64,000 nucleotides of DNA from Diplocarpon mali. Its lineage: Eukaryota; Ascomycota; Leotiomycetes; Helotiales; Drepanopezizaceae. The stretch lies in the NCBI GenBank assembly GCA_024741835.1, contig JAENRP010000074.1:1-64000 (forward strand), in the 5' to 3' direction. A program made the translations under genes and the position numbers. Of this stretch, positions 36,813 to 48,174 are shown one piece after another. The stretch's first letter is position 1. Each line of letters begins with the position of its first letter. The notes beneath the pieces are model-generated. The model was not told the origin of the DNA, made no database searches, and saw nothing but the letters and a program-made list of their open reading frames with translations.

Positions 36813-37119
36813 TATAATAGCTGCACTTCCACTTAATATAATTACCTAAGAGTATAGTATTCTAAGGTTTTGCAATCTCGATTTAATATAGGGTTTTCTT
36901 AAATCGACCTTAAAGGTATAAAAGGATATTCTTATATAATATTATATAAGCGGGCAATAGAGCTCCTAGCTACTATATATATAAGGAAGAAGGGCTCTCC
37001 CCTAAGGAGGGTTTTCTAACTTCTTCGTTTCCTTTGTATTAGACCTATAGAATACGCCTTTTGCACCACTTCTTGCTCCTATACTTGATCTTGCACTTTG
37101 GCGGTTCTATATTATTACA
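36813..37119 (+). repeat. Chromovirus B 3' LTR (307 bp)
   Basis: Preceded by the polypurine tract AAAGGGGGAGGG (36798-36809); starts TATAATAGCTGC (TG changed to TA), ends ATTATTACA, and is followed by GATCC. Confidence 0.93.
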
Positions 37120-37124
37120 GATCC

Positions 37125-40100
37125 GAAGGAAAACCGATTCGTATAGCCTTTGTATTACCCCCTATCTCCCTAATTTGCAAAGGAAATCGTCATTCGTCTT
37201 CCCCCTTTTAAAGGACTTCGGATACGATCCGATTATTAAGCTGATATTAATCGCAGAGAATAGGAGATAGCTATAGATAAAGCTCGATAGATTAATAGAA
37301 GATAGTCTTGCGTTAATTTAATAGTCCTAGCTAGGCGCAAGATCCCTATTGCTATTACTAGGCCAGCGCCTTAGCTTATAACTAAGTTAGATCTAGGAAA
37401 ATAGTCTAATATAAATCGACTATAATCTGACCCTATTTGCAAATGCCTTAAAGCTGCGGTTCCTATTTGCGAAATTAGTATTAATGCCTTTTATTATAAT
37501 ATAAAGCGTAAGGAGACTGAGTTCTTTTAAATTAGTATTTATAAAGTAGATAAGATTCTAAAGGAAAGATATAAGCCTAAGAATCCTAATATTGAAAAGC
37601 TAATTAACGATCGACTTTTAAAATAGTACTAATCTTTAAGATAAGCCTTTTTAAAAAGGAATGCAGATACCCTCCCTTCCTATTAGTACTACAATTATAA
37701 AATATAGTTAAAAGGGCCTTTGCCTAATGCCTATTCGCCCCTTTACTATCAATCTATTAAGGAGCTTAAGGTTATAAAGGAGTACTTACTTAAGAATTTA
37801 GATAAAGGCTTTATTAAGATAAGTACTAGCCCCTTTGCTTTGCTAATACTATTTATAAAGAAGGCCGACGGTAGCCTTCGATTTTATATAGACTATTAAA
37901 AGCTAAATGCTTTAACTTAAAAGGACACTTACTTAATTCTAAGGATAGATGAGCTTTTAAGGCGAGTATCTAAAGCTAAGATTTTTATAAAACTAGATAT
38001 TTGAGCCGCTTTTAATCGAATATAAATGAACCCTAAATCGGAAGAATATATTACCTTTCGAATAAGGTACAGATCCTATAAATGTAAGGTTCTTCCATTT
38101 AGCCTTTATAATAGACCTAGTACTTACTAATAGTATATAAATAATATTCTTTTAAATTACTTAAATGATTTTTATATAGCGTATTTAAATAATATTTTAA
38201 TTTACTTAAAGAATATTAAGAAGCACTAGGGTTATATTGAAAAGGTGCTAAAACGACTCTTAAAGGCTGGCCTTTAAATAGATATTAAGAAGTGTAAGTT
38301 CTATATTACTTAAACTTAATATCTTAAATACGTTTTAATAATAACTGGGATTGAACTGGACTTTGAAAAGGTCGAACCGCTATGCAATTAGAAGTACTTA
38401 AAAACTGTCATTAGAGTAAAGTCCTACTTAGGATTTTACAGGTTCTATTAATAATTCATTTGCAACTTTAGGCTAATCGCCAAACCCCTCTTAGTTCTGA
38501 CCTAACTGATAGTACTTTAGAATTGGATAGAAGAGTGCCGAATCGCTTTTAAAGAGCTTCGTAAGTAGTTGCTCTCGATTCAATAGATTTACTATTTTAA
38601 CCTTAACTTACTTATAAAGCTGGAAACTAATACTTTTAATAGTATTATTGCTAAAGTACTTTCTTAGCAATACTCTAATAAGCAATAGTACCTAATTGGC
38701 TTCTATTTGCATATACTCTTTAGCTACGAACCTAATTGGGAAATATATAATAAGGAACTCTTTACTATTATTAAATCCTGCTACAAATGGAGACTTAAGC
38801 TTATATCACTTAAAGAGCGAGTTGATATATATTTAAATCACCGCTCCCTTAAGTACTTTATAACTATTAAGGTTCTAATTATAAAATAGTGCTAATAGAT
38901 GGAATTCCTATCTGACTTTAATTTTTAAATCGTATATACTTTTAATAAAGACAACTAGAAGGCCGATATTCTTAGCCGCTAAGAGCAAGATATACCGGTT
39001 TATAAGTAAGCAAAGCTAGATAGCCGATCCTAGGTTCTAATTTCCCTAGCTTAATTGGACCTTTAAATCAATATTGAATTGGCCGATAAATTTCTCGCCG
39101 AATCTGCTAAAGGCACCCTTGCCTTAATATTAATTAATAATCCTAATTCGACCCCGAATCGACCTAAGGATTCCTTTGATTTAATTAAGAAGCTTTATTA
39201 AGATAACTGCGAATCCTTTTAAAAGATTCGCGCCGACCTCCTTAAGAACTACTCTTTAAAAGACGGATTACTTTACTTTAAGGAGCGTCTTTGCATATAC
39301 TATAATACTCCCTTATATACTCATCTAATTTAAGAAGCTTATAACTAACCTTTAAGTGCATACCCTAATGGCTTAAAGACCTATTAGCTTCTCGCTCTTA
39401 AGTACTATTAGGTTAGGATAGGTTCGAATTGCAAAAGATTTATCGCAAACTGCAGACCTTATCAATTTTCGCATTCAAAGACAATTAAGTAATAAGGCCT
39501 CCTATAGCCCTTTCTTATTCCTAATTATCTTATATAGCACTTATATATAGATTTTAAGAATTTCCCTTCTAATAAGTACGGTTTTGATCGAATCCTGGTT
39601 TTTATAAACCGACTTAGTAAGAGCGCTATTATAATTCCTTATTAAAAAGATATTAATGCTTAAGGAACTGCCTGATTATTCGTTTAGTAGATATATTAAT
39701 TCGGCTATACTTTAGAGACAATTACCTTAAACCAAGGCCTTTAATTTGTTTTCTCATTTTAAAAAGAGTTCTATTATATTATTAGTATTAAGATTAAACT
39801 CTTTATAGCGTATTATAAGGAGACTGACGGCCAAATGGAGATTATAAACAAGTATATTGATTTAAAGCTATAGCCTTTTATTAATTACTATTAAGATAAT
39901 TAGAGTGAACTAATTCCGTTGATAGATTATACGCAATCGACTCTCCCTTACGCTTTAATTAGTATAACCCTATATTAGCTTAGATATAGAGTTGCGCCTT
40001 AGATAAGTTAGGACTAGATCTTGCTAAAAACGTCTAGCCTATAGGAGAAATTGAATTAAGCAAAGGCTAGGCTTATAGTAGAAAGGATGCATATAGCTTA

Positions 40101-40725
40101 AGAAGTAGTAAAAGGCAATATAGAACGCGCTTAAGAGAAAATGCATAAGTTTATAAATTAATACTAAAGGGAGATTAATTAGAAACCTAGAGATATAGTC
40201 TACCTTTTGATAAAAAATCTTAAGAACTACTATCCTAGTAGGAAACTGGCTAATTAATAGGATAGCCCTTTTAAGGTTCTTAAGAAGGTAGGCAATTTAT
40301 ATTAGATTAAGCTGCTTATAGGTTTTATAATATATGATATCTTCGCGCTAAAGCTACTATTCAAAGACCTGCAGAACCCTTTGCTAGGTCAGGAATAACC
40401 CTGGCCTATTATAGAAAAGATCGCTAAGTAAGAAGAATATAAAGTATTTAAGATATTAAGTATACGCCTATCTTAAGGGAAACTAAAGTATTAAGTCAAA
40501 TGGATTGGTTATAACTCTAATTTGAGTTAGTATCGCGCTTTAAATTTTGCAAGATCCTTGTATAAGATTTGCGACTTTTATTAGGCTAATCTTATAAAGC
40601 TAGGACTACCTTAAAACTTATAAGCTTAGCTAAAGGCTTAGAAAAGTAGTATAAATGATTATAGTCATTTAGAAGATAATAGGCCGGACGCGAAATAGGT
40701 TAGTAAATAAATTTAAAAATACAAA
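37125..40725 (+). pseudogene. Chromovirus A pol: RT, RNase H, integrase, chromodomain
   Basis: Resumes chromovirus A after the GATCC duplication. RT is around 37,800-38,390, with FYIDY at 37,883 and YLNNILIYLKN near 38,182 (both aspartates of the YLDD motif lost or altered). RNase H is around 38,610-38,980, with an unbroken stretch 38707-38889. Integrase is around 39,300-40,140 and the chromodomain around 40,431-40,605. It is highly similar to copy B; differences are nearly all transitions. More stops and more altered catalytic residues than in B suggest longer or repeated RIP exposure. Confidence 0.85.
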
Positions 40726-40769
40726 TAAAAAGAAAAAAAAAAAAAGGAGAAAAATAATAAAAATAGAAA

Positions 40770-41760
40770 AACAATAACGCTAGGCCAATTGCCTCCTCCC
40801 CTTATAACTCCTCTAACCCCTCCTCCTTTGCGCTTAAGGAGACAAGCTCTAACTCTATTCTAAAGCTAGAGCTCGCTTCTTAAATACGCCCTTACTTAGA
40901 ACGACCTTAACCTCCTCCTCTTACTACTACTAGCGCTGCCCTACTAGCCGCTGCGCCTGACGCTACCCTTGCTACTATAAGCCCCCCTCCCTCTATAAGA
41001 GACTCTGCTGCTATAGTAGTCTGCTCTACTAATACGGTAATAGACCCTAGGAGGCCTAGTATAGTTCGGCTAAATTGCTTTAACCTTACTAGCCGAGACT
41101 TAATAGGGTCGCTGCGCTCTTATTAAAAAGTTAGCGATCGATTTAATACTAATTTAGGTTTAACTTATAGCAACTATCGCTTAGACCCTCTCTAGCTGGC
41201 TTACTATAGCCTTAGCTATAGAGCAGAGCTCTGTAAGGCTAGTACGCTTTAGTTGGAAGCGGCTAGTCAAAGCCTTTGCGCTAGCTACTAGTAGGAGGTT
41301 AACGAGAATCCGGGCGCGCTAGACCGCCTTTTAATAAAGCATCTTGCGGTTCCCTGCCGAAACCGCCTAAGCGTTGTTATCGTCGTCGTCGCTGCTGTTA
41401 TCCTCCTCTTGCTATTAAGCAGCCTTCCCCCGCTACTCCTTAAGGGCTACGGATAGCACTACGAATTCCTTACTAATATAAGAGGAAAGCTATAAATAAG
41501 TATTAGCGCAACTAGAACTTTAGACTTAATTTAAGGTACTTATAAGGATGCACTCCGCCTTCTGCTCCTAGTACTAGTAGCACTTCTTACTACGCTCCGA
41601 TTCGAACTCGCATTTGTGCATAATATCGCGCATAAGGCGCCGCACGTACTAATAGCAGTATACGCGGTAAGCCACTGTAAGAGCGCCTAATAGCAAGGGA
41701 ATTAGCACTATGCGTATTAGACGCGATTCGACCCTAGATTAGGGCAAACTTACTTATAGT
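40770..41760 (+). pseudogene. Chromovirus A extra ORF in env position
   Basis: Homologous to 35,560-36,660 of copy B, with the same order: Ser/Pro/Ala-rich part, charged helices, and a Cys pair near 41,354 where copy B reads PCRNC (here PCRNRL with one Cys lost or shifted). A short CGT/CGC repeat tract near 41,376-41,400 corresponds to the CGT run at 36,163-36,180 in B, and its length differs between the two copies. Confidence 0.48.
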
Positions 41761-42036
41761 AGTTAGTAGTAGTAATAGTAATTGTTTCTACTACTATATA
41801 TTAGCCCTACGCTATAGTAGTAAGAATAGGGGACCTATGCGATAGTATATAGTTATTATACTAAGGAAGGAAGATCCTACAGAAGGAAAAACAAATTTAA
41901 GTATATAACGCAACTTGCGCTAAACTAAATATAAAACAGTACTATTTGTATAACAATGCGCTAAGTATATTACTATACGAAAATCGTTACAACCTCCTAA
42001 TGCTTATAAGCAAGCGTTCTTAAAGGAGGGGGGTAG

Positions 42037-42343
42037 TATAATAGCTATACCTCCACTTAATGCAATTACCTAGGAGTATAGCATTTTAAAGTTTCGCAAT
42101 CTCGATTCGATATAGGGTTTTCTCAAATCAACCCCGAAGGTGCAAAAGGATATTCTTATATAATATTATATAAATAGGCAATAGAGCTTTTAGCTACTAT
42201 ATATATAAGGAAGAAGGGCTCTCCCTTAAAGAGGGCTCTCTAACTTCTTCGTTTCCTTTGTATTAGACCTATAGAATACGCCTTTTGCACTACTTCTTGC
42301 TCCTATACTTGATCTCGCACTTCGGCGGTTCTGTGTCGTTACA
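42037..42343 (+). repeat. Chromovirus A 3' LTR (307 bp)
   Basis: Ends GTGTCGTTACA followed by ACCAT (42344-42348) and Copia-1 coding sequence on the opposite strand. Confidence 0.93.
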
Positions 42344-42348
42344 ACCAT

Positions 42349-45300
42349 ATCGTCTCTTATATAAAAGTGTCGAACGTCGATATACTTCGATTTAGCTGAA
42401 AATTTTCATTCTTTAGTAAAAGATCTCGCTCCTTTATTATCAAGTCATAAATAAGGTAATCGATCGAGTTATATATTAAGGTTAGCGAATAGCTTTAGCA
42501 TTTAAGCTACCTCTCTCGAGCCGTCGGAAGCTGCCATTATCTCAGCTTATTCACTACTTAGAGAAGTAGATTTTTGCCTATTTGCAGCTTAATTAACAAC
42601 TCCTCTATTATACTTAATAAGCCAGCCTTAGAATGACTTCCTATCGTTTTCTATAGCTTAAGTGGCATCTGTATAAGCGTTGAATTGATTTGCTTCGCCT
42701 TTTCTATATATAATTCCATCTTCGGCAGTCTTTTATAGGTATTATAAGAGGGGTTTTATAGCTTAGAGGTAATCTTATAAAGGGGTTGCTATATACTATA
42801 TTAATTAGCCGATAATATGGGAGATATCTAGCCTTATAAGGTTCGAGGGGTATATAACGCTTCTTATAATCTGCTAGTAAAGTGAGATATCTTTAAGTTA
42901 TAGTAGCTTATTAGTATAAGCTTTATCTATACCTAATTTCCTTAATACTATACTAGCTAAGGCTAATAGGTTATTCCCTTTGCAATTAGCTATCTTAAAT
43001 CTATTAAGAATCTTTTTAATATAATCTGTTTAGTAAATTCGTAGCGTTCTAGCCTTGCGATCTTATTTAACTTATATTCTAATAAAGGTGCTAATTAGCC
43101 TTAGGTCTTTTCCTTTCTAAGTATTAAGAATCTTCTTTTTAAGGTAATTATAATCTTATTATTTTCCGATAATTAGTATATTATCTATAAAGACTAATAT
43201 ATATATAGTTGTATTATTAGCTTGATTTTCCTATATAAATAGATTTGGATCTACTTTAGCGCTTTATAAGCTAGCCTTCTTTATTTCATCTTTAATTAGT
43301 AGCTACTATTCTTAAAGTGCTTGTTTTAAGCCGTATAATGACCTAAGAAGCTTAATATAGGCTTGTTTTCTACAAAGTTAAGGGTATAATTTATAGAATA
43401 GGTCGTATTTATCGTCTAGTAGTGCTATATATACGTCTTTAGCTAAGTACGCGTTTAAGAAGGCTATATCGATATCGATTTGCTCGATTTCTAGGTCTCT
43501 TAAAGCTACAAAGGCGAGTAGAACTTGTAGAGTTATATGCCTAATAATGCTAGCAAAAGTATCGAAGTAATCTACCTCATACTATTGCTTATAGCCTTTT
43601 AGTACGATTTGAGCCTTCCTTCTTACTAATACTCTATTTATAATCTTATTTCGCAGAACTAATCTCGATTTTATTAGCTTTCTCTTAATAGGAGGTTTAC
43701 CTAATATTATTTTAAAGGTTCCTATTAATTTTATAGCTTCGAATTCACTTAGTATTACTTCTTTCTATTCTTTTGGATTTTGACTTAATATATTATATAC
43801 TAATATTACCTTTATAGGAATAGTTAGTTGATTTCCTATAAAGGTCAATACACTCTTTAAAGTATTAATTTCGCTAAATACTCGTTTTAGCTTTAGCTTC
43901 CTACTATACTATAAGGTAGGAGTCTCTATTTGCTTTAGAACGCATTGATCAGACGCTTTAAGGATGTTTTCTATCACCCTTTAAGGTTTAGTACCTTTTA
44001 CTTCAGCTTTATTGCTATAGATTTGCCTATTTTCTAACGACTCTAACATTGCAGGTCTTTTAGTACTATATACTCTCTTAGTTTTATATACTAGCCTTTT
44101 TATAACTCTTATAAGAGGTCTTTCAATAATATCTACTGGCCTTATAGGTCTTATTAAGCTTATAGCACTATATACTAGCCTCTTATTCTAAGGTCTTTCC
44201 TATAGTTATACTTCTCTTATATTATATATTAAGTATTTGTCAAATTTAATATTAGTAGATATCAATTCTTTTAAAGTCTTAACGTTTAATAGCTTATACA
44301 TCTTTAAGCTTATCATACCTATAAGTATCTAAGCTCTTATTATAGTTCTTGACTCGAACTTACCTAAGCTATTTCATTTATTATTTAATAGGAACGCCTT
44401 AGACTTAAATACTTTGATTTTTAAAAGATCTTTAGTACGTTTTAAGTACGCCTCTAATGGAATTAGGCCTTTTAGCTCTTCAAAAGGTAGAGCCTTCATA
44501 GGCCTTCTATTCTTTAGCCTATAGGCCTATTCTATAGCATAGTACCATATATAGCTGTTTATCTTAGCGTCGTATATGCAAGAGCGAGCTATTTTCATAA
44601 TTTCGTATATCTAATATTTGATAACGCTATTTAAACTATACTTATAAGTAGGTAAAGGTTCTAAGGTTATACCTCCTTCTAATAGCTATAGTAAAAATCT
44701 GCCTCCAAACTCTCCTATACTATTATTAGACCTCTAGTATACTACTAAAGTAGAGTTCTCTATCTTTAGTTACTTCTTTAAGTCTTTGATTTTTAGCTAT
44801 ATCTTATTAGCGCTCTTATTCTTTAATAGCCTTATTTAATAGCATCTGCAGGCGTTATCTACTACTAATAGGAAGTAGCAATACCTCTTAATTAATAGCA
44901 GTAGTATTCCTAATATATCGGCGTAGAGTCTTCTATAGATCTTATCTATTCTTATATTTGTTTTCTTATTAAATTGCTCCTTCATTCTGCCTGCTAAGCA
45001 GCTCTCGCAGTTTCTCTCTCCTTTAAGAGCGATTTGAGCTTCTATATTTAAGCTATAGTTGTTATCGACTAGCTTCTTTAGCTTAATATAGTTAAGGTGA
45101 CTTAGTCTCTTATAAAGAAGCTTTGAATCCGTTTTATTCGAGTTTTATAGTATCGTCTTTATATTAATTAGTTCTAAAGGTTATATAAGGCTAAGGTTTA
45201 TAGCCTTTTTATCTACTTCAGTTGCAATAGTAGTATACGATCGAGATAAAGTAAATAATCTATTAAGCTATAGTATAGTAAATACTATATTATTGCCTTA

Positions 45301-46545
45301 ATACCCTTTTGCCTCTTCTTTATTAAAGATCATAGTAATATTATTATCACTAAGCTTTAAGACCGATATAAGTCAAGTATTACTAAATGATAAAACGTAC
45401 TATACGTTATATAGCGTCAGTTTATTATTAATAATATAGTCTCTATAGCTAATTGCTTCTAAGAGCGCGCCGTTTACTATTCTGACTTACTTTAAGTTAT
45501 TCCACTTCCTAATTTTAATAAAATCGTTTTATATATTAAAGAAGTATCTTATAGCACTAAAGTCTACTTTCTAAGAAGGCTAATCTATCTTTAAGCTTAA
45601 AGCTATCTTAATAGCTTCTATTATTAAGGCAACTTTACGTTTTAAAGAATAAGAGTAGATAGATAAGGTTATATTATCTTTAGCTATTTAAGCTTTAGCT
45701 TTATCTCTTCCTCTCTTCTTTAACTAGCACTCTACTTTCTAATAGCTAGGTTTGCCGCAATTATAATACTTTCCTCCTCTTTCTCCCTTCTATATTCCTC
45801 CTTATTATATTCCTCCTCTTCCTTTATTACCTCTGCCTTTATATCTGCCTCTGCCTCTGTCTCTGCCTCTACTATAGCCTCCTCCTTCTGTAAAGTAGGC
45901 CTTAGTAATTAACGCAGTTATCTATATAGCTATAGGCGCTACCTTTAGCTTTTATTTATATATCACTTCGTACTCTTAAATTGCAATGATTATCTTTTGT
46001 AAAGTTATAAGAGAGGTTTTAAGGTTAATTATAATTAAACTCTATATTCTAATTATTAAAAGACTATTAAGCAATTGCTTTTTCATTTGGGTATTATTAA
46101 AAGGGTTGCTATAGCCTTAGAAGAGAGCTTAAATACTCTTAAGTTATAGAATATAGTTATTAAACAACTTAGAGTAGGAAATATACTTAGCCTTATTAAA
46201 CTACTTAATCAAGTTTATATAAGTCTTAGAGTTCTCGATAAGCTTGCTCTCTCCTTCTTTAAAAGCGTTCTAAAGAGCGTAAGCATTATCGACTATAATC
46301 TAAGTGCGATACTTTCTATTAAGGCTAAGGGTAAGGCCTTTAGCTATAGTAGCTATAGCCTCTTAGTTCTTCTTCTCCTATTTACCTTTAGATTTGGCAG
46401 ATTTCGGAGGAATAAGGCCGATAGCCTATTAGAGATAGCCATTTATAGCTAAGTTTTAAATAGTAGCTAGTTCCTATTCTTAATAGTTAGACTAATTAAG
46501 CTTGATCTTAGCGTCGTTCTTAGTAGTCTTCTTAGTTATTTTTTT
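42349..46545 (-). pseudogene. Copia-1 gag-pol (main part): gag, integrase, RT, RNase H
   Basis: Read on the minus strand from about 46,545. Gag includes a zinc knuckle near 45,760-45,735 (KYYNCGKPSY*KVEC, a CxxCxxxxHxxxxC pattern with His changed), preceded by an RG-rich segment (45,900-45,800). Protease and integrase run through about 45,560-44,600. RT has EIEQIDIDIAFLNAYLAKD near 43,480, NYIYISLYR-type sequence near 43,190, then the Copia pattern of RPDI near 42,830. RNase H runs to HFYIRDDMV, ending at 42,349, where the nested insertions begin. The last 39 codons are at 3833-3717. Stops occur at Trp/Gln codons. Confidence 0.83.
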
Positions 46546-46725
46546 TTTTTTTATTAAGTTAGGGTTATTGAAAAAAGGGGTGAAAAATAGGGGTAAAAAA
46601 AAAGGGGGAGAAGGTATATATGTATAGGGGTATATAAAGAGGTATTATATAATTGTGTTTTGCTAAGAAGCAGGTTCAAAATTGAAGGGATTAATTAAGT
46701 TAATCGATTCTAGGAATTGCTACTA

Positions 46726-46859
46726 TAACAGAATCGAAAGGTATAGATTCTAATTCTAAAGAGCTGAAGTAGTATATATACAAGGTAGGCTTACGTAGGC
46801 TTACCAAGCCTTAGCCTCCGTTCCGTGCGGTAATCTCCGTACCTTGTATATTTCTAATA
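46726..46859 (-). repeat. Copia-1 5' LTR (134 bp)
   Basis: Right-hand LTR, followed by AGATA (46860-46864). It is less RIP-changed than the left copy in places (keeps CCTCCGTTCC and ACCTTGTATA). Its outer edge is the exact border between the AT-rich block and gene-bearing DNA. Confidence 0.93.
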
Positions 46860-46864
46860 AGATA

Positions 46865-47360
46865 ATAGTATATTGGACATGCGCTTCTGCCTCTGCTTCT
46901 CCTAGGCTAGGCTATTCTACTTTCTGATTATTTTATCCTTGAACTCTGTATTGTATTCATGTATCTGAACGTATTCTGAAGCGGATAAGTTTGATTTCAT
47001 CGCAGTGCGACGAACTAGAGAGTTGAGTATTCTTCTGGCTGAGATATCTGTATCTATAACAACATCTAGATCCATATCCTGTCGAGAACGGATGCCCAGT
47101 CCAGCGGGTAACAGGTAAAAGTACACGCCTACTCATCGCTGCGCTCGCACCTACAAACGAACAACTACAAAACTCACATCGCAATCGAAACGAAAATCGC
47201 CATGCCAGCGACGAATCAGGACTCGTGGATCCGTACCAAGAAGAACAAACTTCTCACACAGAGAATCATGCTCATGAAGCCAGCTCTCTCTCTTCCAAAC
47301 CACCATTCCAAGCCCCATTCCAAGCCCCATCGTGAAAACTCGAATGGCGATGCTAGCCCT
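46865..47360. other. Border strip between transposon block and CAP gene
   Basis: About 500 bp downstream of the CAP stop codon. Base composition changes within a few dozen bases of the Copia-1 TSD. Short open frames on both strands show no domain. It probably holds the CAP gene's 3' untranslated end. Confidence 0.6.
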
Positions 47361-48174
47361 TCAAGCCCCGATAACGAGACCGAGCATCGCGGCAACACCG
47401 ACGACGCCGGCCAAACTCCTCGCCTCCCTCGAGCCGTGGCCGTTGCTCGTGACGCTGCTCTCGACCGTGTCGGTCCTCTTTCCTCGGGTCTGCTTCTTGA
47501 CGTTGTCCCTGAAGTACTGGTTATTGTCTCCCACGACGTTGCCTGGTGGGTAGTATTCGCAGACGACGTAGAAGCCAGGGGTTCCTGTCCTGTCGTCAGC
47601 AACGCTCCTCCGCCTAGACCCGGGGTGATGGAGGAAAAGGTGCACTTGCCATTGAGGCCCTGGCAGCTGGACACGCCACAGCCGACGGTGGTGGTGTTGC
47701 TCCATACCAGTTGTGTGAAGTGCCCCGTCTTTCCGCTGAAGCCGGTCGGCTTCTTGAAGTCATAGTACTTGCGCTCCTGACCCCACGCGTCGACGCTGGC
47801 GCTGGCGCTGGCGTAGCCTGCGGCGAGGTTCTCGCCCGTCGGTCCGCTCTACAAGTTCATCAGCCCCCATTACTGGGCCACGCATCACGGTGTTTGGAAA
47901 TCTCTCTCACACTATGCGCGAAGTTACACGGCTTGGCCCATTTCGCCGCATACTTTGCAGAAGTCGCGTTCCACTTGAGGGCTCTCACGCCATGAGCTGC
48001 TCGGTAGAAGTTATGAGTATCTAGCATGTCTTTCCGAAAGGTCGCCGGATCAGTAAACGAGCTGCTCGTCGGCTGCTCAGCTGCGGCGACGGCGACTGTG
48101 CTCACGGTCGCTGCGAGGATGTAACAGGCCGAGAGGAGGAGCCAGGGGACGGAGAGGCGAGGCGGCTTTTGCAT
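47361..48174 (-). CDS. Secreted CAP/PRY1-like (SCP/PR-1) protein, likely GPI-anchored
   Basis: Spliced model: 48174-47911, 47848-47646, 47589-47361; introns of 62 and 56 nt with GTGAGA..TAG and GTGCAC..CAG ends; 231 aa, and frames join exactly. The start at 48174 (MQKPPRLSVPWLLLSACY) gives a signal peptide of about 32 residues; an upstream in-frame ATG at 48288 would bury it. The CAP domain covers about residues 50-175: HNFYR (54-58), CNFAHS (83-88), GENLAAGY (93-100), HFTQLVW (131-137), GCG (144-146), FYVVCEYYPPGN (162-173). The cavity residues expected in the family fit H87, E94, E113 and H131. The C-terminus is Ser/Thr-rich and ends in a hydrophobic tail (SLAGVVGVAAMLGLVIGA), as in GPI precursors. 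Family members bind sterols or lipids extracellularly. It sits 500 bp from the RIP-mutated block, the kind of place where fungal effectors are found, but nothing in the sequence shows an effector role. Confidence 0.88.

Larger units (their letters stand above)
29534..37119 (+). mobile_element. Chromovirus B: full-length copy nested in chromovirus A
   Basis: 307-bp LTRs at 29534-29840 and 36813-37119 are flanked by the target duplication GATCC at 29529-29533 and 37120-37124. Sequence left of the first GATCC and right of the second is continuous in the uninterrupted B copy (its own gag-to-pol junction near 31,860-31,890), which proves that B sits inside A. Length 7,586 bp. It is the youngest layer of the stack yet is also RIP-mutated, so RIP acted after this insertion. 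Confidence 0.94.
27184..42343 (+). mobile_element. Chromovirus A (Ty3/Gypsy with chromodomain), interrupted by copy B
   Basis: Outer LTRs of 307 bp at 27184-27490 and 42037-42343 are flanked by the target duplication ACCAT (27179-27183 and 42344-42348). LTRs start TGTAAC and end TTACA. Its own internal sequence is 27491-29533 plus 37125-42036; with LTRs it is about 7.57 kb, nearly the same as copy B. A polypurine tract AAAGGAGGGGGG lies at 42022-42033. It was inserted in Copia-1 three bases past the GCTAC duplication of Copia-2. Confidence 0.93.
3292..46859 (-). mobile_element. Copia-1: outermost Ty1/Copia element, reverse strand, interrupted by three insertions
   Basis: Two 134-bp LTRs (3292-3425 and 46726-46859) in the same orientation are flanked by the 5-bp target duplication AGATA (3287-3291 and 46860-46864), which proves they bound one element. 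On the minus strand the LTR starts TATTAG (from TGTTAG) and ends CTGTTA/CTGTCA. The coding part is 46,545 down to 42,349, then jumps across the nested insertions and resumes at 3833 down to 3717. Without the nested elements the Copia element is about 4.9 kb. It is the oldest layer of the stack, since everything between 3834 and 42348 was inserted into it. Confidence 0.92.

Noticed and set aside
1..46864. CRISPR array, operons, ribosome binding sites
   Set aside because: The window is a fungal nuclear genome; the regular repeats seen are LTRs, a leader array and a dispersed palindrome without CRISPR spacing.
46917..47184. Short minus-strand frames between Copia-1 and the CAP gene
   Set aside because: They lack domains and overlap one another in different frames; the region is best read as 3' flank of the CAP gene.
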